NCBI GenBank assembly: GCA_964058845.1
Contig: CAXKVR010000075.1
Span: forward strand, 1 to 57,382
DNA length: 57,382 bases
Source: Carex sylvatica
Taxonomy: Eukaryota; Streptophyta; Magnoliopsida; Poales; Cyperaceae
Reading direction: 5' to 3'
Positions within the stretch are counted from its first letter, which is position 1, and the number at the start of each line of letters is the position of its first letter. The notes beneath the pieces were generated by a model, which ran no database searches, was not told the DNA's origin, and worked only from the letters and a program-made list of their open reading frames with translations. Both the position numbers and the translations under genes were made by a program. Shown piece after piece: positions 24,578 through 36,300 of the stretch.

Positions 24578-26738
24578 TGAAATTATTCGTCAGCTGGGTT
24601 GATATTCTGGTAGAAATCCTGGTATTATTCATCTGGTATGAATTTTATGTGGGATTAGTTATGTATTTTTATGAAATTTGTTGGGTTTGGGTTATAGGGT
24701 TTGACTTCATATGGTACTTTTGGTTTGCTAACTTGTGTTCTGGCTATGTTATTGTAATAAACAGGTTTCGTGGTCGGTGGGACCCACTTAGCTTGTTAGG
24801 GTTCCTGTCCCCAGAGCATACCACAGAACAGAGATAAACCCCAGAATAAGAGGATATTTTCGAGATAAGTTTCTTCCTTGTATTTTTCTTTTTCTTACCC
24901 TTCTAGTTAGATAACTTTGAAATTGAAACCATTCCTGATTCCTTCCTATGCGTATCATGCCAAAATTATTGTGTTTAATTGTTCACTCGAACTGAACTGA
25001 GTTTACAAGTCTTTATGGTGATTAATTTGTCCAAATGGCATCCAGAGTAGCACAGCATTGAGAACAAATTAATCATCATAAAGACTTTAGTTTCTTTAAA
25101 TATGTCGTACCATGTATCAATTGGATAGTAATATGTGCCACTCTGTTTAGAGTAGTTCCTACCTGCTAACTAAATTGCATGCAAGCATGAGAAGTATGTT
25201 CGACCGAATGGCTTCTTTTTCATTGAAGAACCCTGATAATTAATTTCTTTATTTTGAAATAAAACCACATATTTGACTATTTTTTTTTTCTTCTCTTGAA
25301 GCTAAAGGATGGAATGAATTCAACAAGGATTGGTTGATACCAACTGACAATAGCAACTCTGATGACTTCACAAGTGGGAGGAGAAGGCATCCTTCTTCAA
25401 GTGTTGTATTAAGTTAAGTTTCCTTCTCTTATCCAATCTGTTGTCGGTTTATTTTATGCTAGAATAATAATATGTAGTATCATCAAGGTGGATTGCCTAT
25501 TGCTGAAAAGTTTCATATTAGCTATTTTGCTTCCTTCCTATGGATATCATATTATTGCATTTATTGTTTGGAGTTTAATTGTTCTCTCGAACAGAACTGA
25601 GTTAACAAGTCTTTATAGTGATTAATTTGTCCAAATGGCATCCAAAGTAGCACCGCATTGAGAACAAATTAATCATCATGAAGACTTTAGTTTCTTAAAA
25701 TATGCCGTACCTTGTATCAATTGGATATTAATATGTGCCACTATGTTCTGAATGGCGCCTTACTTACTAAATTGCATGCTAACATGAGAATTATATTCCA
25801 CTGAATGGCATTTTTTTTGTTAAAAGGCCCTGATAATTAGTTTCGTTATTTTGTAATAAAACCACAGTTCTGACTATTTTATCTTCTCCTCTTGAAGCTA
25901 AAAGATGGAATGAATTAAAAATGTATTGGTTGAAGCCAACTGACAACAGCAACTCTGATGACTTCACAAGTGGGAGGGGAAGGCATTCGTTTTCTTGGGT
26001 TGCATTAAGTTAAGTTTCCTTCTCTTATCCATTATGTTGTGGAGTTATTTTATGGCAGAAGAATAATAGGTTAGTATCATCAAGGTGGATTGTCTATTGC
26101 TGAAAAGGTTCATATTAGCAACTCATCTGACCTTTTCTTACTACGTACCTAAACTGAATAGTATGTAACTATAGTTGTACGGTACCCGAAAACACGATGA
26201 GCAGAACCTTTCCGCTTATAAGTACCCTCTAAAGCAGTTGCCGTTAATGTTGGGACCTTGTTAAGAAAAAAAATGTCCAACACAAAATTAATTTTCAGCT
26301 TCATAATTTTGATGCTCAATAACTGTTGAGATCTTAAAGTACCACCCACCCTGATGCCAGTTTATAATCTCCCTTTCTCATTTCCTCCTCGATGAGAATT
26401 AATTCAACTTTTGTGTATAATTGCTAATACTTTTATGCTAGTACAGATGATGCAATCTCTTGGGCATAATCTACTTGGATCTACGACACGAAATTATTTT
26501 TGCCAGCTACATTATATGCAGTCCAGGTTTTATTGAACTTGCCATTATCTTAATTTTTGATGCATGTGACGGTTTTCACTGGCATGCTTATGTTCACAGT
26601 ATCTAGTTATATACGTAGCAGTTGTTCCAAATTAACACAACAACAATTGTTATTCTCGTAACTAACTGTGTTTTTTCTTAACCGACTTGGTTATTAGAAT
26701 TACTGTGAGGTTGTTGCTTGTGATCAGGGTTGAGTAGT
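24578..26738 (+). repeat. Array unit 6 (2.16 kb, internal 588-bp duplication)
   Basis: The portion from the hairpin through the W-exon is present twice (about 24938-25525 and 25526-26110). Both hairpins (25007-25087 and 25607-25687) carry the inverted, type II loop. The open frame ending PLSLLGFLSPEHTTEQR near 24765-24834 is specific to units 6 and 7. Confidence 0.9.
25007..25087 (+). repeat. Hairpin of the array, type II (inverted) loop (units 6-8)
   Basis: Same outer stem as type I, extended to 24 pairs by ATTAATTTGT against ACAAATTAAT. The enclosed sequence reads CCAAATGGCATCCAGAGTAG then CACAGCATTGAGA, the reverse complement of the type I loop. Copies: 25607-25687, 27149-27229, 27749-27829, 29321-29401, 29893-29972. 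Confidence 0.85.
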
Positions 26739-28878
26739 TAGTTGAAATTATTCGTCAGCTGGGTTGATATTCTGGTAGAAATCCAGATATTATTCATCTG
26801 GTATGAATTTTATGTGGGATTAGTTATGTGTTTTTATGAAATTTGTTGGTACTTTTGGTTTGCTAACTTGTGTTCTGGCTATGTTTTTGTAATAAACAGG
26901 TTTCGTGGTCGGTGGGACCCACTTAGCTTGTTTGGGTTCCTGTCTCGAGAGCATACCACAGAACAGAGATAAACCTCAGAATAAGAGGATATATTTGAGA
27001 TAAGTTTCTTCATTATATTTTTCTTTTTCTAACCCTTCTAGTTAGATAACTTTGAAATTGAAACCATTCCTCATTCCTTCCATGCATATCATGTTTTCAC
27101 ATGTATTATTTGGTGTTTAATTGTTCACTCGAACTGAGCTGAGTTAATGAGTCTTTTTGATGATTAATTTGTCCAAATGGCATCCAGAGTAGCACAGCAT
27201 TGAGAACAAATTAATCATCATAAAGACTTTCGTTTCTTTAAATATGTCGTACCATGTATCAATTGGATAGTAATATATGCCACTCTGTTTAGAGTAGTCC
27301 CTACCTGCTAACTAAATTGCATGCAAGCATGAGAAGTATATTCCACCGAATGGCTTCTTTTTCATTGAAGAACCCTGATAATTAATTTCTTTATTTTGAA
27401 ATAAAACCACATATTTGACTATTTTTTTTTTCTTCTCTTGAAGCTAAAGGATGGAATGAATTCAACAAGGATTGGTTGACACCAACTGACAATAGCAACT
27501 CTGATGACTTCACAAGTGGGAGGAGAAGGCATCCTTCTTCAAATGTTGTATTAAGTTAAGTTTCCTTCTCTTATCCAATCTGTTGTCGGGTTATTTTATG
27601 CTAAAATAATAATAGGTAGTATCATCAAGGTGGATTGCCTATTGCTGAAAAGTTTCATATTAGCTATTTTGCTTCCTTCCTATGGATATCATATTATTGC
27701 ATTTATTGTTTGGAGTTTAATTGTTCTCTCGAACAGAACTGAGTTAACAAGTCTTTATGGTGATTAATTTGTCCAAATGGCATCCAAAGTAGCACCGCAT
27801 TGAGAACAAATTAATCATCATAAAGACTTTAGTTTCTTAAAATATGCCGTACCTTGTATCAATTGGATATTAATATGTGCCACTCTGTTCTGAATGGTGC
27901 CTTACTTACTAAATTGCATGCTAACATGAGAATTATATTCCACTGAATGGCATTTTTTTTGTTAAAAGGCCCTGATAATTAGTTTCGTTATTTTGTAATA
28001 AAACCACAGTTCTGACTATTTTATCTTCTCCTCATGAAGCTAAAAGTTGGAATATATTCAACAAGGATTGGTTAAAGCCAACTGACAACAGCAACTCTGA
28101 TGACTTCACAAGTGGGACGGGAAGGCATCCTTCTTCTAGGGTTGCATTAAGTTAAGTTTCCTTCTCTTATCCATTATGTTGTGGAGTTATTTTATGCGAG
28201 AAGAATAATAGTTAGTATCATCAAGGTGGATTGTCTATTGCTGAAAAGGTTCATATTAGCAACTCATCTAACCTTTTCTTACTACGTACCTAAACTGAAC
28301 AGTATGTAACTATAGTTGTACGGTACTCGAAAATACGATGAGCAGAACCTTTCTGCTTATAAGTACCCTCTAAAGCAGCTGCCATTAATGTTGGGACATT
28401 TTTAAGAAAAAAAATGTCCAACACAAAATTAATTTTCAGCTTCTTAATTTTGATGCTCAACAACTGTTGAGATCTTAAAGTACCACCCACCCTAATGCCA
28501 GTTTATAATCTCTCTTTCTCATTTTCTCGATGAGAATTAATTCAACTTTTGTGAATAATTGCTAATACTTTTATGCTAGTACAGATGATGCAATCTCTTG
28601 GGCATAATCTACTTGGATCTACGAACACGAAATTATTTTTGCCAGCTACATTATATGTAGTCCAGGTTTTATTGAACTTGCCATTATCTTAATTTTTGAT
28701 GCATGTGACGGTTTTCACTGGCATGCTTATGTTCACAGTATCTAGTTATATACGTAGCAGTTGTTCCAAATTAACACAACAACAATTGTTATTCTCGTAA
28801 CTAACTGTGTTTTTTCTTATCCGACTTGGGTATTAGAATTACTGTGAGGTTGTTGCTTGTGATCAGGGTTGAGTAGTT
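26739..28878 (+). repeat. Array unit 7 (2.14 kb, same internal duplication)
   Basis: Near copy of unit 6, again with two hairpins (27149-27229, 27749-27829; type II) and two W-exons, so the enlarged 2.1-kb unit was itself duplicated. The 80-bp exon is at 28585-28665. Confidence 0.9.
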
Positions 28879-30090
28879 AGTTGAAATTATTCGTCAGCTG
28901 GGTTGATATTCTGGTAGAAATCCTGGTATTATTCATCTGGTATGAATTTTATGTGGGATTAGTTATGTGTTTTTATGAAATTTGTTGGGTTTGGGTTATA
29001 GGGTTTGACTTCATATGGTACTTTTTGTTTGCAAACTTAACTTGTGTTCTTGCTATTATTTTATAATAAATAGGTTTCGTGGTCGGTGGGACCCACTTAG
29101 CTTGTTTGGGTTCCTGTCCCCAGAGCATACCACAGAATAGAGATAAACCTCATAATAATAGGTATTTTCAAGATAAGTTTCTTCCTAATATTTTTCTCTT
29201 TCTAACCCTTCTAGTTAGATTACTTTGAAATTGAAACCATTCCTGATTCCTTCCTATGCATATCATGTTTTGGCTTGTATTATTGTGTTTAATTGTTCAC
29301 TCGAACTGAACTGAGTTTACAAGTCTTTTTGGTGATTAATTTGTCCAAATGGCGTCCAGAGTAGTACCGCATTGAGAACAAATTAATCATCATAAAGACT
29401 TTAGTTTCTTTAAATATGTCGTACCATGTATCAATTGGATAGTAATATGTGCCACTCTGTTTAGAGTAGTCTCTATGTGCTAACTAAATTGCATGCAAGC
29501 ATGAGAAGTATATTCCACTGAATGGCTTCTTTTTCGTTGAAGAACCCTGATAATTAATTTCATTATTTTGAAATAAAACCACATATTTGACTATTTTTTT
29601 TTTCTTCTCTTGAAGCTAAAAGATGGAATGAATTCAACAAGGATTGGTTGATACCAACTGACAATAGCTACTCTGATGACTTCACAAGTGGGAGGGTAAG
29701 GCATCCTTCTTCAAGTGTTGTATTAAGTTAAGTTTCCTTCTCTTATCAAGTATGTTTTGGGGTTATTTTATGCTAGAATAATAATAGGTTGTATCATCAA
29801 GGTGGATTGCCTATTGCTGAAAAGGTTCATATTAGCTATTCTGCTTCCTTCCTATGGATATCATATTATGGCATTTATTGTTTGGAGCTAACAAGTCTTT
29901 ATGATGATTAATTTGTCCAAATGGCTCCAGAGTAGCACTGCATTGAGAACAAATTAATCATCACAAAGACTTTGGTTTCTTAAAATATGCTGTACCCTTG
30001 TATCAATTGGATATTAATATGTGCCACTCTGTTCTGAGTAGTGCGTACTTACTAACTAAATTGCATGCTAACATGAGAATTATATTCTTG
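28879..30090 (+). repeat. Array unit 8 (1.2 kb, truncated at the 3' end)
   Basis: Starts like units 6 and 7, has hairpins at 29321-29401 and 29893-29972 (type II), one W-exon near 29621-29730, and stops just after ATTGCATGCTAACATGAGAA. The sequence then passes into the unique 3' part of the locus. Confidence 0.9.
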
Positions 30091-30154
30091 GGAGTTTGGT
30101 GTTCTTATTTTTCTGACAGAAGCTAATACAAATAATTATTTTTTATCTTTGCAG

Positions 30155-30620
30155 GATAATGTTGCTTTCAATCGGGTCAATGTCGCTTAATGGGAAGATG
30201 TGAGCTGAACTGACAGAAGTTCATAGCATTCATGAATTCATGAATTTGGATTTCATCAACACCTCAATTAATGTAAAAGAGTGCCTGAAGTATTGTACTA
30301 GTGTTATTTAAAACTTCATGTTATTTCTGATTTCGTAGTAGGAATGTTGGATGTTAATTATGTGTTGTAGCAATCTAAATTATGTGTTATTTTATGTACT
30401 AGTGTTATTTCATGCAAATGTTATTTCTTATTTCATAGCAGTATTTACTAGAGTTAGTCACGCTGTCGAGATTGGCACAATGGGAAGGATTAACAATTAG
30501 TAGCCCTTTTTTCTTATATTAATTCTCGATTTACAACTCTCAAATGTTTGAGCTATTTTAACTTTTACATTACTGTACACTTGTAACAAAACTTTTGTAA
30601 CATTATGAATGAAATCTAAT
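30155..30620 (+). other. Terminal exon and 3' end of the array locus
   Basis: Acceptor TTTTATCTTTGCAG at 30141-30154, then GATAATGTTGCTTTCAATCG. The reading frame closes within 12 codons (ends NRVNVA then TAA). T-rich sequence with repeated TACTAGTGTTATTT motifs and AATGAAATCT near 30606 looks like a plant 3' UTR and polyadenylation region. Confidence 0.45.
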
Positions 30621-30989
30621 GTGAGCTAGGCTCACTTTTTTTCTCAAGAAAAAGTTTGGTGCACTGTAGCAGTGTATTATACCATGAAAATGTGAAATAA
30701 ACAAGGTTACAGGAAGCCAAAATCACAAATAACAAACTGATTGAAGTACTTTTCATCAAAATTATAATAGCTACACAACTGTTAACATAATATATAAAAT
30801 CACCAAAACAGTAACCTCTACAATTGATATCCTAAATAATCTATATTATACCATGTTCAAATAGCTGTATCAAAAGCCTCAATTGTACAATTTAGCAACT
30901 CTACTTCTCTAAACCTACAAAGTAAAGAGTATAATTTAGTCACTCTACTATTTTTTTTTTTTAATACTTTGATGTCAGTCTTTGACAAT

Positions 30990-31760
30990 TTGACAAAAAA
31001 AAGACTGATCTGGTAGCCTCTATCATAAGCCCTGAAATCTTGAGAAGACCAATAAAGACCTTTGAAGTATGCTAAGATCGCTTTTCATGTCCTAAGTAAT
31101 TTTCGAAAAAGATAATCATCAGATTTATACGCTATCAAGTTATATTCAAAAGAAAAATGAAGGGATAGAAAAATAATTACATTCTGCTGGTTTCGAGCCT
31201 GCATCTGCTGAAATGTTGAAACCTTGACCAAGTTGCCCTAGACTAGTTATCTGTCATAATAAATGTAACTAGAAAATATGATATAAAACTCAAGCTAGTA
31301 CACAACAAATCTGATAAGATCATTCAATTAGCAACTTACCCAGAGCGATTAGCCACACCAGATTTAAGAAGTGCCATACAACTCTCAAGTAGCTGAGGCG
31401 AAGGCTCAGGTCCCATTGAATTTGGAGGTGAGGCCTAATGAGGAGGAGATAATTTTTGAGTCGAAACTTGAAATTGAAATTATTGACTCTTGAATTTTAA
31501 CCAAATTGAAGTCGACTAGTTGAGAACTCAGAGGCCAACAATTTAACGGTTAAAAGAGAAATAGGGTTTCTAAAATTGACGTACGAGGGAAGAGATCGTC
31601 AATGCCAGGAGAGTCAGAGGGAGAGACGATGATGGTGCCAACTAACAAGGAGTGAAGGGAGATGTCGCTTTTCTCATGAATTTCTGTCTTCTCACTTCTC
31701 TTTTCGCAAAATTACAGGAAGACAAAGGAGAGAGAAGGAAGAAAGAAAGAAAAACAAATT
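30990..31760 (-). pseudogene. Possible minus-strand gene fragment (5' UTR, exon 1 and perhaps exon 2)
   Basis: Read on the minus strand, a CT-rich leader (31760-31417) ends at an ATG at 31416. The frame MGPEPSPQLLESCMALLKS continues to GVANRS and then a consensus donor (GG/GTAAGT) at 31340/31339. A possible second exon from 31242 downward, after an AACTAG acceptor, reads GLGQLGQGFNISADAG. The alternative acceptor GACAG at 31251 would give a stop. A further open stretch at about 31090-31030 (LSILQRSLLVFSRFQGL) may be a later exon. The composition is protein-like, but no complete gene follows and I do not recognise the family. GTGGGCC near 31974 could be part of its promoter. Confidence 0.3.
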
Positions 31761-33394
31761 TTGGATTTAATTGATGAATCGGGTATAAAATTGATTTCAT
31801 ATGGATTTTGTTTGACCGCTTCATTAATCAAGCGATTGATAAAAAAGGGAGATCCAACGGTAGATCTGCCCATCAGAATCAAAAAAGGTCCGATGGGCAT
31901 CAGACCTACACTGATTCCCAAGTTATACAACAAGTCTCAAGTGCCTTCCTGTTCTAGTTCCTTAGACGTACAGTGGGCCACTAGGCGTATTCACCTCTCT
32001 TTTGTTTATATTTCTCTCTTTTTGAGAAACAAAATGTTGCAACCTTACGATATAATTGATATTAAAACCAATTTTATAGAATCATGGAAGCCTTTTATCA
32101 CCTCTCCGCATCACTCGACCTATGAGTTATGATCAATGTATTGGGTCTGAGACCATCAGTTGCTGATTCGCTCATTTTTCAATCCAGTTGTACTTAGAGT
32201 CTATAATCTCTAATAACATAAATGGAGCTTGCTGAGATGGCCATGCAAATATAGTGCTATTAGATTTAAATTTCATAGTTGATGGTTGGTGCTCTTAAAA
32301 ATTTGTTTGCATTTTATGGTTATTGTGCATTTAAGTTTTGTATTGCATATTTCTTTCGTTAGTTTTATTTGTTATTAGTATGCATTAAATGTGCAGTGTC
32401 AAAATAAATTGGATAATAAAATTACAAGTTTTTTATTACAATTTTTTCTCTTAAAATATCACTTCCCTACCACATTCACGTGCCTTTCTTTTATGTTTGG
32501 ATGTGTCAATAATAAAAGTTATTTGAGAATAGAGACAATGTACATTTAAATAAAAATTTACAAGTTAGAATAACGGCTATTCATAATAGCAATTATTTGA
32601 AAGTGTGAAGAGGGAAAAAAAATTACTTCATTCTCAGATTTTCACTAACACAGTCCTGAAATAACAGAGTTGACTCTATTTCTATTATCTCTACATCGTG
32701 ACAATTCATTTGAGACCTCACTTACCTATCTTTCCTCCTAATTAGCTTTTGAGACCTCACTTGAGACCTCACTTACCTATCTTTCCTCCTAATTAGCTTT
32801 TTTTTAACACTTTTTTTTTTTTTTTTTTTTTTCTGAATTACAGTTATTCACTATTCTAAATATACAATTCAAATAATATTTTTATAAATCCAAATACCAC
32901 TATTTTCACACTAACATAAAAATCACCTATACATGAGATCATATATCATCCGTAATTTCTGACTAACATGACACAAATATATTTATTACATGACATATTG
33001 GAAGCCAGAGGGGTGTTAAACATCTCTCGTATGATTCAAGAAAATTGCAAAATTTATGTGTAATTTACTAATTTCTGCATATTTTAATAAAATTTTATAG
33101 AGTCTCCTTCTTAATGATATATTTTTATAATTAAAGTAACCAATATGTCTCGCTCTAATATATATTTTTTTTTTTCAAATATTAGTTTTCATTGACACTA
33201 TAATAGTAAAATTTGTATGCCATCCTTAATAACAAGTATATGAAATAAATACTCATAGAATTAATTGTCTTATTAATTTGTTCTATTACATCGAAGAGAT
33301 CTGAGCAAAAACATCTATGTTTAGATAAAGGTTTGAGTTAGTGAGAATAGTGAACTAACTTAAATTTGAGATAGTAAACTAATTCAATTTTTAG
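31761..33394. other. Intergenic DNA with a short tandem duplication
   Basis: No gene recognised. GAGACCTCACTTACCTATCT plus TTCCTCCTAATTAGC occurs at about 32712 and again at about 32764, followed by a run of about 22 T (32810-32831). The 123-codon open frame at 31761 includes the GGTCCGATGGGCATC repeat motif and has no family features. Confidence 0.5.
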
Positions 33395-36300
33395 TTGAGT
33401 TACTAGAATGTGGCATCAAGCCTAATTTTATAACTTTGTCTAGTTAAAGAGTTATTCTTTTGGAGGCCAAGGACATAAGTGTGAAAATTGTAGCTAGATA
33501 CTTTGTTTAATTAATTTTTTATTGATTTTTTTACAACATCAACTATTATTTTATACGAGAATTAATTTCTCAACTCAAATTAAAGTATTTAGGATTAACA
33601 CTTAAATATCTCAAGATTCATGTACTGTATCTGCTAAAATTTTCAAAATTTAAATTTTAACAAGCTTTGTATTTACGTGTAAAGTTCATAGTTCCGGTCC
33701 GGATCATTTAAAATTCAGAACCAAAAGTTAGTATAAAAAATTAAATGAGATGACAAAGTCATATAATATTGATCTTATTTAGAACCAAAAGTTATTCGAT
33801 TGCTAGCAGGCTAGCACCTAGCAACCTAGCACAGATATTCGATATTAGAGGCGCTGTAACAAGAGTTGTTTATCTGTCGCTTTTTTTGTTTTTGATTTGA
33901 TTTGAGCTGAAACTCTCCATTCTAAATATAATCGGAGATATCTGTTTTTCCATTTAAATATTTTGCTTACTAGATTTTCCATATTCTTCAGTTCTATGCT
34001 TCCATGAACATGCAACAAACTAATTAAGGTCACAATGTTGTGACCACAGTCGATCGCAATGCAACAATAGCGAAGATCACATTGTATTGGATACTGAGAA
34101 GATCACGAGGTTGATTGTCAATAATTATGCTGCATCAAATTTTGTTAAAGGAAATTGATAAGCATAAATTATATACACATTTGATCTAGACTTTATCATA
34201 AAACAACCTCAAATATCTTGTATTTATAATATAAAGTGATTAAAATACACCTGGAATCAAGTTACTGCGGTTATTTGACTTTTCATTGCAGGAAATGATG
34301 AAAAGTGGTGAAAATACACCCCAGTGTGGGTCAACCACACGCACTGCGGATCAGTGCAGCCGCACTGAGGACTTAGCCGCATTTCCAACATCTCAGCGCT
34401 GCGTAGCAAGTTTTCCCGAGCCTAGTGCGGACGCACTCAGGAACAGTGCGGATGAGCCCAGTCGCACTCAATACTTAGTCGATTTCAGCAACTTCAGAAA
34501 AGCACATAACCCATCCGCAGTGCGGGTCATCCATCCGCAGTGTCACTCGCACCCAGAGAAATTTGCAGAAATTCAGGAAGTTAAATAAGCAAAAACTTAA
34601 ACCCAGTGCGGGTGAGGCCACACGCAGTGCGGATGCACTCCATCCGCAGTCAGCCAAAAATAGCACGGTTCCTATATTTAGCGCACCAGGAACGCGTTTT
34701 AAGAGCCAAAATTACACATACTTGCTTGGGAAGCAATGTAAACAGAGCACCCACTAACCCCATCTTCTAGCCTCTAAATCGGGCATAGTCCTTGGCTATA
34801 AAAGAGAGAGTTCTTTCCCATTCAACCCATGAACACACCACATCAACACACCATCATTCTCTCTCTTTACACACACACTTAGCGATAAATTCTGGAGTAA
34901 GGAAAGCTTTCAAGCAAGGAGAAGAAGGATTTCCTGAGCAAGATTCGGCAAGATAGAGGTCTTTGATTTGTTAAAGGGTGTAATCATGTCTTTTATTTTA
35001 TTTCTTCTTACTTTGCCAATTTTTGTAATGGATCTCTCCAAGAGGGAGTAGTTCTCTCTCTAGGGGTTTAGGTCATCATGCATGAACTTGTTTAATTCTA
35101 TTTTATTTGGTTATTTGCTTTTATTATGATTGTTTATTGGGATTTGATTGTTAATTTCTGAGATTTATCATTTGTGTTGATTACATAATTAGTACTTAAA
35201 ATCGATGTAGTCCCGCTTTGGATTCGAAAGAGCCAAAGAAGTTAGGACGAGATGAGAGTACCAATTATGAACACAAATACCTTAGGTTTTGATTAAGGTC
35301 TAACCAACTGTGAAATCAAACTGGAACTACAGAAATTAAGATTAGAGACTTGGTGAAGGACCTAACCGTGAAGTCAAACCCTAATTAGGACACCTAGATT
35401 GATTAAGTATTGATATGTATTTTGTGTGAACGTGATTGTTAAATATCTCTTTAGGATGGTGACAACCCTAAAACTCGAGGAAAATTAACCCAACCCACCA
35501 AAATACTTGTATCAATAATTAGTTGAAATAGGCTAACAAGAGCTTATGGTCTAGGTAGCTAGGGTGAAGGACCTAATCGTGAAGTCCGAATTACCTAGGC
35601 ACGTTATTAATTCACGAAAGTGACCCTTAATAACATATTAGGTTATAAACCTCGTCAAATCATACATGAATTCAAGCAAATACCGAATAGATAGAATTAG
35701 CAAGGGATTGTAGACCAAAGACCCCTAGATCTCCTCAACTTGAAAGCAAACCAATATTCCTTTCTTTCATTTTACATACTTTAATTGTTTAAAACTCTTC
35801 TCTTTCGGGTATTGAACCCAAAAATTAGGAATTGTTAGAACAAACCCCCCCATTTACTTTATTGTACTTTACTCTCTTCATTTTCTGAAATCTATTATTT
35901 ATAGTATTAGCATAGTATTTACCATACTCCTTGTGGTTCGATACCCGATAATATACTACACGGTAGGATTGTATACTTGCAATCTGAACCTAAAAGTGTA
36001 TTAAAGGTTAAAAAGTACAGCTTGATGTATTGAAGCTTTTTACCATACCCTTTGGACGTGACAGAAATTAATATCACCTCCATCTCGAAAAAGGTAACTT
36101 GTATTACGATCAATGTATGTTTATCTTTCATTGACTTGCTAATATAGAGGTAGATTTTGGGAGATCGGATCACCTAAATTAATTCAAATCTTAAGTTTGG
36201 ATTATTGCAATAGAATCCAAACCGTCTGATCAATTTTCACACCGATATTAAAAATCTGCATGAATTTTCAACTATAGTGTTTTTTTTAAGGAATTTTCAA

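Larger units (their letters stand above)
16430..30620 (+). ncRNA. Candidate long non-coding (or decayed) multi-exon gene with tandemly amplified exon cassettes
   Basis: A TATA box at 16401 precedes a first exon of about 200 bp that ends TTCCTACAG at 16633 with a consensus donor (GTGAGTAC). A second exon starts at 16892 after CTTTTTTTTAG. The body (17085-30090) is about eight tandem units. The last acceptor (TTTTATCTTTGCAG, exon from 30155) leads into a T-rich 3' region with plant-like poly(A) context to about 30620. Recurrent cassettes with splice-like borders: an 80-bp exon (18339-18419, 19912-19991, 21490-21570, 23038-23117, 24293-24363, 26447-26526, 28585-28665) and a W-rich exon after CTTCTCTTGAAG. 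Exon 1 joined to exon 2 gives early stops, and no long frame spans the cassettes. Hence non-coding or pseudogenised; I cannot name a homologue. Antisense open exons leave the coding strand partly open. Confidence 0.45.

Noticed and set aside
31761..32132. 123-codon plus-strand ORF
   Set aside because: It includes a dispersed repeat motif (GGTCCGATGGGCATC), has no domain, and no upstream or downstream exon was recognised.
34286..34757. ORFs of 63-100 codons in the GC-rich LTR patch
   Set aside because: They lie wholly in the U3 region of a solo LTR and are produced by its palindromic repeats.
35930..35950. tRNA T-arm-like GTGGTTCGATACCCG
   Set aside because: No cloverleaf can be formed around it; it is part of the LTR tail.
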